Assembly (NCBI GenBank): GCA_934546935.1
Contig: CAKTEH010000002.1
Location: forward strand, 124,001 to 188,000
Reading direction: 5' to 3'
Length of the DNA: 64,000 nucleotides
Source of the DNA: an uncultured Eubacteriales bacterium
GTDB taxonomy: Bacteria; Bacillota; Clostridia; Oscillospirales; QAMX01
This document shows positions 24,694 through 33,672 of the stretch, piece after piece (within the stretch, counting starts at the first letter, position 1; each line of letters begins with the position of its first letter). The notes under the pieces are model-generated. The model was given only the letters and a program-made list of their open reading frames with translations. It was not told the DNA's origin and searched no databases. The position numbers and the translations under genes are program-made.

Positions 24694-24710
24694 TTTGACT
24701 TTCTTTGACC
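24694..24710 (-). promoter_or_regulatory. CtsR box, upstream of the minus-35
   Basis: On the minus strand this reads GGTCAAAGAAAGTCAAA, a full match to the CtsR heptad direct repeat. With the box at 24631 it flanks the promoter. Confidence 0.9.
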
Positions 24711-24783
24711 TTTTTGAAAATATAAAACGAAAGGATTTCTTGTTTTCTTTATATCCCTTCGTTTTTCTCCGATTTTCTCGATT

Positions 24784-25407
24784 TTAATCTGCGCATCCCC
24801 CGACGGCCAGCGCGCGGACAAGCTTTGATCTTTCCTCCGGCTTAAGCGCATAGTGCCGGGCAAGGAACCCGGCAAACGCGCAAAAATCCTCCTTTTCCCC
24901 AGATTTCCATTCCAGTTCCAATTCACAGAAACGGTTCTTCCCCGTTTCAGTTCCAAAATTCCCCTGATCCAGCGATAGCTCACAGACCGCCGTCCCGGTC
25001 TCCAGCAGGCAGGCACAGCGCAGGAAGCGGACGACGGCGGCAACTCGCAGCGCCCCGGCACAAATTTCAGAAAAACAGTCCGGTGCGCCAAGCGCTTTTA
25101 GCTTTTCCAGGCCGTCGTCAATGCCTTCGCATGCGCTTTCCCATTCCCCGCGCCGGGACAGCCCGGATATATCTGCCGGACCGCCGCATTTCAGACAGCA
25201 AATCAGCCGCCCGTTTTCTTTCCGCAGCCGCAAGGCAAAGCCTTTGCGCCACAGCGTGCCCTGTGCCGTATCAAAATAAGTGGAGTCCATATCCACGCTT
25301 TTTTCCGATATCAACCGCGCGTCCTCTATCGTGCCGGCGCGCAGCGCCTGCACAACCTGCATTCCCTGTGCTGCGCTGTCCAACATAAATTTATATTCCA
25401 GTTCCAT
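24784..25407 (-). CDS. CYTH domain protein, probable triphosphatase
   Basis: A 207-residue CYTH-domain protein, a fold that binds triphosphate groups within a beta-tunnel. The ExExK signature is at the start (MELEYKF), and the alternating charged strands follow: DSTYFDTAQGTLWRKGFALRLRKENGR, split over about residues 41-67, then KCGG, RRGEWE and CELELEWKSG. Known bacterial members hydrolyse inorganic triphosphate or thiamine triphosphate or make cAMP; no C-terminal CHAD domain is fused here. It lies nine bases after murC on the same strand, with GAGGG before ATG 25407, so the two are co-transcribed. The actual substrate is not determinable from sequence. Confidence 0.86.
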   Translation of the reverse strand: MELEYKFMLDSAAQGMQVVQALRAGTIEDARLISEKSVDMDSTYFDTAQGTLWRKGFALRLRKENGRLICCLKCGGPADISGLSRRGEWESACEGIDDGLEKLKALGAPDCFSEICAGALRVAAVVRFLRCACLLETGTAVCELSLDQGNFGTETGKNRFCELELEWKSGEKEDFCAFAGFLARHYALKPEERSKLVRALAVGGCAD

Positions 25408-25416
25408 CGCATTCCC

Positions 25417-26778
25417 TCACGCCTTCCCGGTAAGCGTCCGGCCGACCTTATATATATCTCCCGCACCAACAGTCAGCACAACGTCCCCTTGCTGCACATG
25501 GTTTTCCAAATAGGTACAAATTCCCGAAAAATCGCCGGCATACACACCGTTTTCCAATGCCTCCGCCATCATTTCCGCGCTCACGCCATAGAGATTTTCC
25601 TCCCGTGCGGCATAAATATCTGCAATTACCGCCACATCCGCCGCCTTCAGCGCTTCAAGGAAATCGTTGTAAAGCTGTGCTGTACGCGAATAAGTATGCG
25701 GCTGAAACACGCAGAAAATCCGCTGGTATCCCATCTCCTTCACCGCTGCAAGCACATCACGCAAAGCGGTGGGATGGTGCGCATAATCATCGATCACCGG
25801 CGCGCCATGGAAACTCCCGACCCTTTCAAAGCGGCGGGCAATCCCCCCGAAAGCCTCAATGCCGTCCACCGCCGCATCAAGCGCGACGCCCAGCGCATGG
25901 AAGGCGGCTGCCGAAGCCAGCGCATTGTACACATTGTATTCGCCTGGAATGCGAAGCTTGACTCGGCGTGAACCGGCCGGCGTAACCAGGTCAAAAGAGA
26001 AAAACCCCTGTTCATCATGGAGCTTTTCCGCATGGACATCCCCTTCCCTCAGGCCAAACCAGATCACGCGCTTCCCGCACCCGCGTACCACGTCCACAGT
26101 ATTGGCATCGTCGCAGTTGGCGACTACCGCACCGGAAGCCGGCACTTTTGCAATAAAGCGGCCAAACGAGGTTTTAATTGCTTCCAGATCCTTAAAATAA
26201 TCAAGATGGTCAGCTTCGATATTGTTAACCACCGCGACCGTCGGCGGGAAGTCAAGAAAAGAATCGCAGTATTCACAGGCTTCGGCAACAAACAGACCAG
26301 TCCCACCACAGCGCACGGTCCCGCCAATTACCGGAAGCTGCGCGCCAATCATGACCGACGGGTCAAGCCCTGCCTCCAGCGCAATATGCGTACACAGCGC
26401 CGTAGTCGTGCTTTTCCCATGGCAGCCGCATATACATATCACCTCGCGGCAGGCGCGCATCAGCTCACCCCATGCTTCGCTGCGCCGCAACACCGGGATC
26501 CCCAACTCGCGCGCACGGCGCAGTTCTGGATTATCCGCATGCACCGCAGCCGTCACAATCACGCAGCCCGCGCCTTCGACGGTTTCCGCCCGGTGACCAA
26601 TCACGACTTCAATCCCCTTTCTGGAAAGCATGGCCGTGGTTTCGCCCGCATTCCGGTCGCTGCCATAAACCCTGAAACCCTGATGCGCCAGCGCAAGGGC
26701 AAGCGCGCTCATGGAAATGCCGCCGATACCGATTAGGCAGATTTTTTTGTTTTTATCCAGCGTAGAAAACATATGCAT
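25417..26778 (-). CDS. murC: UDP-N-acetylmuramate--L-alanine ligase
   Basis: Adds the first L-alanine to UDP-MurNAc in cytoplasmic peptidoglycan synthesis. The 453-residue protein has the UDP-binding loop GIGGISMSALA (17-27), the ATP loop GCHGKSTTT (118-126), NNIEADHLDYF and DDYAHHPTALRD, which are typical of MurC rather than other Mur ligases. The length is normal. ATG 26778 follows GGAGG with six-base spacing; a second ATG two codons later is less well placed. It heads a murC-CYTH transcript and is divergent from spoVG. There is no other mur gene nearby. The call is firm. Confidence 0.95.
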   Translation of the reverse strand: MHMFSTLDKNKKICLIGIGGISMSALALALAHQGFRVYGSDRNAGETTAMLSRKGIEVVIGHRAETVEGAGCVIVTAAVHADNPELRRARELGIPVLRRSEAWGELMRACREVICICGCHGKSTTTALCTHIALEAGLDPSVMIGAQLPVIGGTVRCGGTGLFVAEACEYCDSFLDFPPTVAVVNNIEADHLDYFKDLEAIKTSFGRFIAKVPASGAVVANCDDANTVDVVRGCGKRVIWFGLREGDVHAEKLHDEQGFFSFDLVTPAGSRRVKLRIPGEYNVYNALASAAAFHALGVALDAAVDGIEAFGGIARRFERVGSFHGAPVIDDYAHHPTALRDVLAAVKEMGYQRIFCVFQPHTYSRTAQLYNDFLEALKAADVAVIADIYAAREENLYGVSAEMMAEALENGVYAGDFSGICTYLENHVQQGDVVLTVGAGDIYKVGRTLTGKA

Positions 26779-26858
26779 AGACTTCCTCCAGGTGATGTAT
26801 CAAATGGGAATTTTGCGGCAAACTAAGGCCAACATTGATTACGTAAGGGGCATTTTTT

Positions 26859-27128
26859 ATGGAAATCAGCAGCATCAAAATCCGCCGTATCGAGGGTGAC
26901 CGCCATCTAAAGGCCGTCGTTTCCGTCGTTTTCGACGCCGCTTTCGCAGTACACGACATGAAAATTATTGCAGGGCAGGACCGGCTTTTTCTTGCCATGC
27001 CTTCAAAAAAACTTGCCGACGGCAGCTTCCGCGACATTGCCCATCCAATTCATGTCGAAATGCGTGAAGAACTGGAGCGGCGCGTATTGGAAGAATACGA
27101 CTGTGATGAAGCGGACGAAAATCCCTGA
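26859..27128 (+). CDS. spoVG: Septation/global regulator SpoVG
   Basis: An 89-residue nucleic-acid-binding protein that affects septation in sporulating cells and many other genes in other Firmicutes. The sequence MEISSIKIRRIEGD, a VVSVVFDAAFAVHDMKII strand and the conserved FLAMPSKKLADGSFRDIAHP segment are diagnostic. The C-terminus is short and acidic. TAAGGGG lies before the ATG. It is a single gene divergent from murC and closed by its own terminator. Its presence is compatible with sporulation, although non-sporulating Firmicutes also carry it. Confidence 0.96.
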   Translation: MEISSIKIRRIEGDRHLKAVVSVVFDAAFAVHDMKIIAGQDRLFLAMPSKKLADGSFRDIAHPIHVEMREELERRVLEEYDCDEADENP

Positions 27129-27156
27129 AAAAACGCGAAACATCCATATCCGCAGA

Positions 27157-27190
27157 AATACCGGCGGCCACTGTGCCGCCGGTATTTTTT
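27157..27190 (+). terminator. Intrinsic terminator after spoVG
   Basis: AATACCGGCGGC pairs with GCCGCCGGTATT around a six-base loop, followed by T-rich sequence. Confidence 0.88.
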
Positions 27191-27210
27191 CATTTCTGCA
27201 CGCCGTCCTT

Positions 27211-28056
27211 TTAATCCGGAATCTTTACAGATGGCAGTTCCCGGTTCGACGGCTTGATAACCCGGCACTCCGAAAGCGCAAATACCTTCGGCATCTCGCC
27301 GGGACGGTCAAAACGAACCTTGCAGCGCTGTTTAAGCAAATAAATCTCGCTGATCGTACCGACGCCTGCCGGCGTTTCCACTATAGAATCCACCTTCGGC
27401 GTATGCTTGACCAAATCTTCATACGCCTCCTGCTCATACTTTAGGCAGCACATCAAGCGCGAACAATTTCCCGACATCTTTGTCGGGTTCAGGGAAAGGC
27501 CCTGCTCCTTCGCCATCTTAATCGAAACCGGATGGAAATCCCCCAAAAACTGCGCGCAGCACAGCGGCCGGCCGCACACGCCGATACCGCCATAAAGCTT
27601 TGCTTCATCCCGCACGCCGATTTGCCGGAGTTCAATGCGCATTCGGAAAACTGAAGCGAGATCTTTGACCAGATCACGGAAGTCGACACGCCCATCAGCA
27701 GTAAAATAAAACAAAAGCTTTGTACCGTCGAAAGCATATTCGGCGTCGATCAGCTTCATCTCCAAGCCGTGCGCGGCAATTTTCTTCTCGCAGATTTCAA
27801 AAGCTTCCCGCGCGCGGATACGATTGCGTTCAATTGTATCAAGATCCTCCCTGGTTGCACGGCGCAACGCACGGCGAAGAGGTTGCACAATCTGACTGTC
27901 CTCCACCTGCCGGTTCTCCATCTGAACCTGGCTGATCTCTACCCCGCGCGAGGTTTCAACCATTACCTGATCGCCGTTTTTATATTGTACCCCCTCGGGA
28001 TCAAAATAATATATTTTCCCGGTTTTTTTAAATTTTACACCAATAACTTCAACCAA
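27211..28056 (-). CDS. ricT: RicT/YaaT, PSP1-domain protein
   Basis: A 281-residue PSP1 family protein. In Bacillus it joins RicA and RicF in an iron-sulfur complex that stimulates RNase Y processing and affects Spo0A phosphorylation. Typical motifs are KTGKIYYFDPEG near the start, the cysteine clusters CGRPLCCAQFLG and CSRLMCCLKYE (about residues 160-205), and the PSP1 segment KMAKEQGLSLNPTKMSGNC split over these. No ATG fits; TTG 28056 places the family start correctly and follows AAAGGA, though with long spacing. It lies 31 bases after holB in the usual darA-holB-ricT order. RicA and RicF are not in the window. Confidence 0.9.
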   Translation of the reverse strand: MVEVIGVKFKKTGKIYYFDPEGVQYKNGDQVMVETSRGVEISQVQMENRQVEDSQIVQPLRRALRRATREDLDTIERNRIRAREAFEICEKKIAAHGLEMKLIDAEYAFDGTKLLFYFTADGRVDFRDLVKDLASVFRMRIELRQIGVRDEAKLYGGIGVCGRPLCCAQFLGDFHPVSIKMAKEQGLSLNPTKMSGNCSRLMCCLKYEQEAYEDLVKHTPKVDSIVETPAGVGTISEIYLLKQRCKVRFDRPGEMPKVFALSECRVIKPSNRELPSVKIPD

Positions 28057-28087
28057 AGTGCGTAAATTTCCTTTCTATGCGTCTATA

Positions 28088-28939
28088 TCAACCGCTGAAA
28101 TATTCAGCGGAAATACTCCCCATCAAATGTGCAACACCCACATTCCGGTCGGCGGCGGCCCGGCGGCGCAGCAGGATTTCCGCGATCCGATAAAGCCGCA
28201 CCGTACCAAGGCGCACCAGCATCCTATCCGCATCCGGAGCCGGAAGGCCCTGCGCAGCCAGAAGCGCCGTGCGTATCAACGCAAGCGCGGCGTCAAAAAA
28301 AGCCGCTGCTTCCGGACGTTTCAGCTTTTCCCACTGCATACAGGCAAGGTACAGTGCAAGCTCATCCTCTTGGGCAAGCGCCGATGCAAATTGCACCGCC
28401 TGCGCGGCCGCCGGGGCGGACAGAGCCTGCGCCTCCGGGTCCTCTGGCAGAGCTCCGCCAGAAGGCCTGGAAAGGACAACTGTCATACATCGGGAACGAA
28501 CCGTTTCCATTAAAGCATCCTGATTTTCACACAACAGCAAAAAGAAAACCCCTGCCGGCGGTTCTTCAAACAGCTTCAGGGCCGCGTTTTGCGCGGCCCC
28601 ATTCATATTCTGCGCATGATGGACTAGAAAAACCTTCCGCGGCGCCTCTAAAGGCGCAACAAACGCCGCAGCGCGCAGCGCGCGCACATCGTCAACTGTA
28701 ATCAAGCTCTCCCCACGGTCAAGTACCGTAACATCCGGGTGGATTCCTTCGCGCACACGCCGGCATACGCTGCATGTACACAAAGGCTGCCCGCCGGACG
28801 GGCATACAAGCGCCGCAGCAAGCCCCATTGCTTCTGCACAGGTTTGCTGTGCGGGCCCGACCAGCATGATGCAATGTGCCAGCCGCCCCTGCTGGGCCGC
28901 TGCAAATAAAAAATCAGACTCTTTCGAAATGCTCGACAT
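28088..28939 (-). CDS. holB: DNA polymerase III subunit delta'
   Basis: A clamp-loader subunit that acts with tau/gamma and delta to load the beta clamp. The 283-residue protein shows the start LAHCIMLVGPA, a zinc-binding motif with CPSGGQPLCTCSVCRRV, VDDVRALRAAAFVAPLE, KVFLVHHAQNMNGAAQNALK-type helix and LFEEPPAGVFFLLLCEN, all standard for delta'. The Walker A is degenerate, as is normal for this subunit. The start at ATG 28939 overlaps darA by 26 bases. It is followed by ricT. The family call is firm. Confidence 0.9.
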   Translation of the reverse strand: MSSISKESDFLFAAAQQGRLAHCIMLVGPAQQTCAEAMGLAAALVCPSGGQPLCTCSVCRRVREGIHPDVTVLDRGESLITVDDVRALRAAAFVAPLEAPRKVFLVHHAQNMNGAAQNAALKLFEEPPAGVFFLLLCENQDALMETVRSRCMTVVLSRPSGGALPEDPEAQALSAPAAAQAVQFASALAQEDELALYLACMQWEKLKRPEAAAFFDAALALIRTALLAAQGLPAPDADRMLVRLGTVRLYRIAEILLRRRAAADRNVGVAHLMGSISAEYFSG

Positions 28940-29237
28940 TCATTACAAAAAGCGTTGCGCCGCCAACTGTCACCTCGACCGGCATAGTCGGGAAAACCCC
29001 GGAATTGAGGTCGGTTGTGGCCGGGATAATCTGCTTGCGGCTATGGGAGTGCTTACGGATGATGGCGATAACTTTTTCCACATTCTCATCCTCTGTACCG
29101 ATCAGAATGGTCATGTTCCCGGCACGCAGAAAACCGCCGGTTGTCGCAAGCTTTGTTGCATGGAAACCTTCTTTCATCAGACCATTAACCACCGTGTTGG
29201 CATCGTCCTGATTGATAATGGCAAGGATCATCTTCAT
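28914..29237 (-). CDS. darA: PII-like cyclic-di-AMP receptor DarA
   Basis: A 107-residue PII-like trimeric protein that binds cyclic di-AMP. MKMILAIINQDDANTVVNGL, FHATKLATTGGFLRAGNMT and LIGTEDENVEKVI match YaaQ/DarA closely, and the C-terminus GATLFVMNVEHFERV is typical. Downstream targets of DarA are still unclear in the literature known to me. AAGGGGGT precedes the ATG at 29237. It is the first gene of darA-holB-ricT, overlapping holB by 26 bases. The 192-base gap upstream, before the alr stop, shows no clear consensus promoter to me. Confidence 0.93.
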   Translation of the reverse strand: MKMILAIINQDDANTVVNGLMKEGFHATKLATTGGFLRAGNMTILIGTEDENVEKVIAIIRKHSHSRKQIIPATTDLNSGVFPTMPVEVTVGGATLFVMNVEHFERV

Positions 29238-29429
29238 AAAATCGCTACCCCCTTTTGATGCTGATCCAAAAAGCCGTATGATTAGGGATCATATTTTTAT
29301 TATATCAGCCATAGGCTGATTTTGCAAGAGTTTTTTGTTGATTTCCATTAAATCCGCATGAGGATTTTGCAGATTTTTATGCGCTAAGTACAAGACTTTT
29401 CCAAATTTCGCAGAATCAGAGCATGTCCC

Positions 29430-30530
29430 TCAGCGGTACACCCGCTCAAGCATCGGGCTTGCGTACAGCGGCGAAAGATCAAAGCGCGCCGTATCCCCAA
29501 TCTCACATGGGATCTTTGTCACATCCACAATGGTATGTACCATACCGATATGCCCCAAAACCGCCGCCTTTTTGCCGTTAATCGTCACATACAGCCGCTT
29601 TCTGCGAAAGAAAAACTTAATATCGTGAAACAGATAGCGAAGCTTGTCCCGCAGGCGGAACAGGTCGTTTTCACGCGCAACGCCAAAGCCGTCGGAATAG
29701 CCAAAGGGGATTACGGCAATGCGTGTCGCTTCCCGGCAGGTATAAGCTGCGCCGTAGCCAACCGTATGGCCGGCTTCCAGCCAGCGGATCTCGCCGATCT
29801 CCGCTTCTGCATGGCCGACAGACTGCAGGCCATAATTGCCGCGCGGCTTTGCCGCCATCCGGCCAAGGAAAGCCGAACCGACCCGCACCGCATCGGTTCC
29901 TTCCAGATCATGACCAAAAAGGAAGGCCGAGTTGGCCATATGGACGCACCCGGGGTCAAAACCCGCTTCCCGGATTGCACCAGCGACGCCTAAAAGCGCC
30001 GTTTTCTGCTCATCCGCAGTTTTCCCGGCAGAAAACGCCATATTGGAGTGGGTATACAGCCCTGTTACGGCAATTTTCGGCATAAAACGGAAAAGGGATA
30101 GAATCTTATCCGTTTCCCCTGGGGCAAAACCGTAGCGCCCCATCCCGGTATCGACCTTGATGTGCGCCTCGATAATCTCACCGCGTGCTTCAGCGATACC
30201 GTTGAGTTTTACCGCCGCTTCATAGGAGCCGATTGTCGCCACAGCCTTGGCTTCCAGGATATCCAGAATATCCGCCTCGATCGAGGTCGAATTCATTACA
30301 AGGATTTCTTCGTCAATAAAGCCTGCCATGCGAAGCTTCAGCGCGTCGCCCGGCTCATTGACTGCAAAGCGCTCGATACCGCTGTCCCGAAGTTCCCGGG
30401 CAAACTGCGTCAGGCCAAGCCCATAGCCATTTCCCTTAAGCACACCGTAAATCGCGCGCCCGGACGCAGCCTGACGGACAAGGTCTATATTATTTTTCAA
30501 CCTGTCCTTCTCCACAATATACGCTTTCAT
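29430..30530 (-). CDS. alr: Alanine racemase family enzyme
   Basis: A fold-type III PLP enzyme that interconverts L- and D-alanine for peptidoglycan. The 366-residue protein carries the PLP-lysine motif in the variant form YGVLKGNGYGLG (the usual form is VKADAYGHG), HIKVDTGMGRYGF, TGLYTHSNMAFSAG and the C-terminal tyrosine region VGYGAAYTC with IPFGYSDGFG. The altered lysine loop resembles VanT-type and other divergent racemases, so serine racemisation is a minor alternative. ATG 30530 follows GGGGAGA; a longer in-frame extension has no support. It lies 37 bases after the FemAB-type gene on the same strand, consistent with a small cell-wall operon. Confidence 0.88.
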   Translation of the reverse strand: MKAYIVEKDRLKNNIDLVRQAASGRAIYGVLKGNGYGLGLTQFARELRDSGIERFAVNEPGDALKLRMAGFIDEEILVMNSTSIEADILDILEAKAVATIGSYEAAVKLNGIAEARGEIIEAHIKVDTGMGRYGFAPGETDKILSLFRFMPKIAVTGLYTHSNMAFSAGKTADEQKTALLGVAGAIREAGFDPGCVHMANSAFLFGHDLEGTDAVRVGSAFLGRMAAKPRGNYGLQSVGHAEAEIGEIRWLEAGHTVGYGAAYTCREATRIAVIPFGYSDGFGVARENDLFRLRDKLRYLFHDIKFFFRRKRLYVTINGKKAAVLGHIGMVHTIVDVTKIPCEIGDTARFDLSPLYASPMLERVYR

Positions 30531-30567
30531 ATTCTCCCCGATCCTCCTTTTCCTGTTTCCGCTTCCC

Positions 30568-31662
30568 TCAGACCGCTGTTTCCTGGCGCGCCTCCTGCCC
30601 GGAGCCCGCACGCATTTTATGCACATACCGCAGCCGCCGCAGCCGCCGGTAAAGGTGCTGGCCTTTTTCTACAATCTGATAGGCGGCGGGGTTAAACACC
30701 AGGTTCAGTTCCCCGATAAATTCACAGAATTCGCCGTTAAAGCCGCGCTTGAACCGGTACAGCCCATAAAGGGGGTTGTCCTCGGACAGGTCGCCGGAAA
30801 CCCCGCGGAAATCATAGACCGCCGCACCCCGCTGGACCGCCCAGCGGATCATTTCCCACTGCAGCAGATAGTTGGGCATAACATTGCGGTAGGCATTTGA
30901 CGACGCGCCGTAGAGATACCAGACCTTATCGCCATAGGCAATGGCGAGCGTCCCCGCAATCGGCCGGCCTTCATAAAAAGCCATATACAGCCGCGCATGT
31001 TCGCCAAGGCAGTCGAGCATCCGTTTAAAGTAGCTGCGCGGACGGACGATAAAACCATCGCGCGTACCTGTTTCGTTCATAATACGGGAAAAATCGTCCA
31101 GCATCTCTTCGCCGCAAACGCGCACCTCCACGCCTTTGCGGATAGCAAGACGGATATTATAACGCGTTTTCTGCTCAAAAGAGGCCAAAAGCGCATCTTC
31201 CCCCCGCCCGTTCAACGCAAGGCGGAATACATATTTGGGCTGGATCTCTTCAAAGTTTTTTCCACCCTGTGCATTGCGGAACCCAAGTTCCTCTATAGCC
31301 GTGCAAAACTCCGCATCGCCGGAAAGCACGTCCGGGTCCATTTTCAGTACATAACTTTTGCATTTCTTCCCAAGCTCACGCGCAGCGCCGACAAGCTCTG
31401 CAAGCGTCTCCCGGTCGTGGATATCGCACACCGGCGCACGTCCGGCATACATCAGCGTCCAAGGCAGATAGGGTACCTTGCGGATCAGAAGGCCCATTGT
31501 CCCGCGGATTTTCCCATCCGCTCCGCGGCTGATCAAGCCTTCCCAGCGCCAGTTATTTTTCACCTGGCCCCAGGTACGCGACTGCATGAAATGCCCTTTC
31601 GGGGAAGCCTCCACAAAAGCTTCATATTCCACCAAATTTTTATCATTTACAAATTCTATCAA
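30568..31662 (-). CDS. FemAB-family lipid II aminoacyltransferase
   Basis: Transfers an amino acid from aminoacyl-tRNA to the peptidoglycan stem peptide to build the interpeptide bridge. The 364-residue protein contains two GNAT-like halves: FMQSRTWGQVKNNWRWEG near residue 25, KTRYNIRLAIRKGVEVR near 195, and YLYGASSNAYRNVMPNYLLQWE near 285, all hallmarks of the FemABX group. No Met codon fits; TTG 31662 is seven bases after GGAGGG and gives the normal N-terminus. It precedes alr on the same strand. The residue added is unknown, but its neighbour supplies D-amino acids for the same wall. Confidence 0.88.
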   Translation of the reverse strand: MIEFVNDKNLVEYEAFVEASPKGHFMQSRTWGQVKNNWRWEGLISRGADGKIRGTMGLLIRKVPYLPWTLMYAGRAPVCDIHDRETLAELVGAARELGKKCKSYVLKMDPDVLSGDAEFCTAIEELGFRNAQGGKNFEEIQPKYVFRLALNGRGEDALLASFEQKTRYNIRLAIRKGVEVRVCGEEMLDDFSRIMNETGTRDGFIVRPRSYFKRMLDCLGEHARLYMAFYEGRPIAGTLAIAYGDKVWYLYGASSNAYRNVMPNYLLQWEMIRWAVQRGAAVYDFRGVSGDLSEDNPLYGLYRFKRGFNGEFCEFIGELNLVFNPAAYQIVEKGQHLYRRLRRLRYVHKMRAGSGQEARQETAV

Positions 31663-31809
31663 AATATTTCCCTCCAGGCATGGCAGGATCCGGCTTTCTG
31701 TCATGCAAATGAATACGAATCCATAATCCATTATGACACATCTTTCCGGCGCCGTCAATGTTTTTTGAATCTGGCCGGAGGCACACCCGCAATTATGTCC
31801 CGTTTTCGC

Positions 31810-31838
31810 TTGACTTGCCCGCTTCCCTATTATATAAT
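31810..31838 (+). promoter_or_regulatory. Sigma-A promoter of proS
   Basis: TTGACT (31810-31815), 17-base spacer, TATAAT (31833-31838). The leader of about 85 bases has a small GCCCG/CGGGC hairpin but no T-box features. Confidence 0.8.
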
Positions 31839-31932
31839 GACACATTATAATGCTTTTTGAACAATTTTCCTCCTGCGCCCGGAAATGCGGGCACAGAGGG
31901 CAGCCATCATTATGATACAAGAGGTAAAGCTT

Positions 31933-33378
31933 ATGGCCAAGGACAAAAAACTGGTGGAGCAAATCACCGATATGGACGTTGATTTTGCCCAATGGTACAC
32001 CGATATCTGCAAAAAAGCCGACCTGGTCGCCTATTCGTCGGTCAAAGGGTGCATGATCATCCGCCCGTACGGCTACGCCATCTGGGAAAACATCCAGCAT
32101 ATCCTCGACGCCCGCTTCAAAGAGCTGGGCCATGAAAATATCTATATGCCGATGTTCATTCCGGAAGGCCTGCTGCAAAAGGAAAAGGACCATGTCGCAG
32201 GCTTTGCCCCGGAAGTTGCATGGGTCACCCACGGCGGCAGCGAAGAGCTTGCCGAACGGCTTTGTGTGCGCCCGACATCGGAAACCCTTTTTTGTGAGCA
32301 CTATGCCAATATAATCAAATCTTACCGCGATTTACCGAAATTATACAATCAGTGGTGCTCTGTCGTCCGTTGGGAAAAAACTACCCGTCCGTTCCTGCGC
32401 AGCCGTGAGTTCCTTTGGCAGGAAGGCCATACCATGCATGCCACCGCTGAGGAGGCGCGCGCAGAAACCGTCCAGATGCTCAACGTTTACGCCGACTTCC
32501 ACGAGAAAGATCTGGCCATCCCGGTTGTCAAAGGCGCAAAGACCCCGTCCGACAAGTTCGCGGGCGCAGAAGACACCTACGCCATCGAAGCGCTGATGCA
32601 CGACGGCAAGGCGCTGCAGGCCGGTACCTCCCATTATTTCGGCGACGGCTTTGCCCGCGCGTTCGATATCAAGTACACCGACCGTGAAAACAAGCTTGTC
32701 TATCCTTTCCAGACCTCCTGGGGCGTCACGACCCGCATGATCGGCGGCATCATCATGACGCACGGCGATAATAACGGCCTTGTCCTTCCGCCCGCAGTCG
32801 CGCCGGTGCAGGTCATCGTTATCCCGGTCGCCGCACATAAGAATCCGGCTGTCCTTGACGCTGCAAATGATATCCGCACACGGCTTGCCGCACAGGGCAT
32901 CCGCGTACGCGTTGACAATTCCGACCAGAGCCCCGGCTGGAAATTCGCAGAATACGAAATGAAGGGCGTGCCGGTACGCATCGAGATCGGGCCGCGTGAT
33001 TACGAGGCGTCCCGTTGTGTCGCCGTCACACGCCATAATCTTGAAAAACATGAAATCGCACTTGCCGACATTGACGCCGCCGTCCCAGCCCTGCTGGCCG
33101 CTGTACGTGACGGCATGTACGAAAAAGCGCTGGCCAATCGTGAAAAGCGAACTTTCCGCTGCCGCACGCTCGACGAGATTTCCAAAGTGCGCGCCGCAAA
33201 CGGCGATGGTTTTATCAAGGCTATGTGGTGTGGAAGCGAAGAATGCGAGGATAAGGTAAAGGAAGCCACCGGCGTAGGATCGCGCTGTATCCCGTTTGAA
33301 CAGGAAGAGATTTCCGACGTTTGTGTCTGCTGCGGGAAAAAAGCCCATAAAATGGTGCTGTGGGCAGTTGCATACTAA
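31933..33378 (+). CDS. proS: Prolyl-tRNA synthetase, eukaryote/archaeal-like
   Basis: Charges tRNA-Pro. The 481-residue class II synthetase is the short, eukaryote-like form without the internal YbaK editing insertion. Motif 1 and 2 regions are seen in ERLCVRPTSETLFCEHYA and VRWEKTTRPFLRSREFLWQE (split near 150-165), and AGTSHYFGDGFARAFDI follows. The C-terminal extension has a zinc site with CGSEECEDK and DVCVCCGKKA and ends in the conserved tyrosine. ATG 31933 follows GAGGTAAAG. Absence of cis editing fits with the stand-alone YbaK-type deacylase at 58570-59052. It is a single gene with its own promoter and terminator. Confidence 0.95.
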   Translation: MAKDKKLVEQITDMDVDFAQWYTDICKKADLVAYSSVKGCMIIRPYGYAIWENIQHILDARFKELGHENIYMPMFIPEGLLQKEKDHVAGFAPEVAWVTHGGSEELAERLCVRPTSETLFCEHYANIIKSYRDLPKLYNQWCSVVRWEKTTRPFLRSREFLWQEGHTMHATAEEARAETVQMLNVYADFHEKDLAIPVVKGAKTPSDKFAGAEDTYAIEALMHDGKALQAGTSHYFGDGFARAFDIKYTDRENKLVYPFQTSWGVTTRMIGGIIMTHGDNNGLVLPPAVAPVQVIVIPVAAHKNPAVLDAANDIRTRLAAQGIRVRVDNSDQSPGWKFAEYEMKGVPVRIEIGPRDYEASRCVAVTRHNLEKHEIALADIDAAVPALLAAVRDGMYEKALANREKRTFRCRTLDEISKVRAANGDGFIKAMWCGSEECEDKVKEATGVGSRCIPFEQEEISDVCVCCGKKAHKMVLWAVAY

Positions 33379-33468
33379 AACCGGCCTCATAAAATCAGAC
33401 TGAGACGCCGCCGGTTTCTGTACAAATACCTTTGCCTTTTTCAAACCGGCTTGCCTTGAATAAAGAAT

Positions 33469-33515
33469 AGGGAACGCAGGAAAGGCGTGCCAGCCGTTTC
33501 CTGCGTTCCCTTTTT
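33469..33515 (+). terminator. Intrinsic terminator after proS
   Basis: AGGGAACGCAGGAAA pairs with TTTCCTGCGTTCCCT around a loop of about 14 bases, then T4-5. It ends transcription about 90 bases past proS. Confidence 0.88.
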
Positions 33516-33577
33516 ACAGGATTTATTTTCTATAACGGAATTTTATCTTTTTTAATGAAATTTCCTCGCAAGGCTGT

Positions 33578-33606
33578 TTGACATTACTACGTAAACGCCC
33601 TATAAT
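33578..33606 (+). promoter_or_regulatory. Consensus sigma-A promoter for the GHL6-type gene
   Basis: TTGACA (33578-33583), exactly 17 bases, TATAAT (33601-33606). This is a perfect match to the vegetative consensus. Confidence 0.9.
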
Positions 33607-33672
33607 CTGTAGAAGAAATGTATGAAAATACGGAAAAGGTAAAACCCATTTTATCAATAAAAGGATGTGCTT

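Noticed and set aside
31740..31932. Possible T-box leader of proS
   Set aside because: The leader is only about 85 bases after the promoter and lacks the conserved T-box sequence and antiterminator.
32341..33444. 367-codon minus-strand frame opposite proS
   Set aside because: Shadow of proS; low-complexity, no family features.
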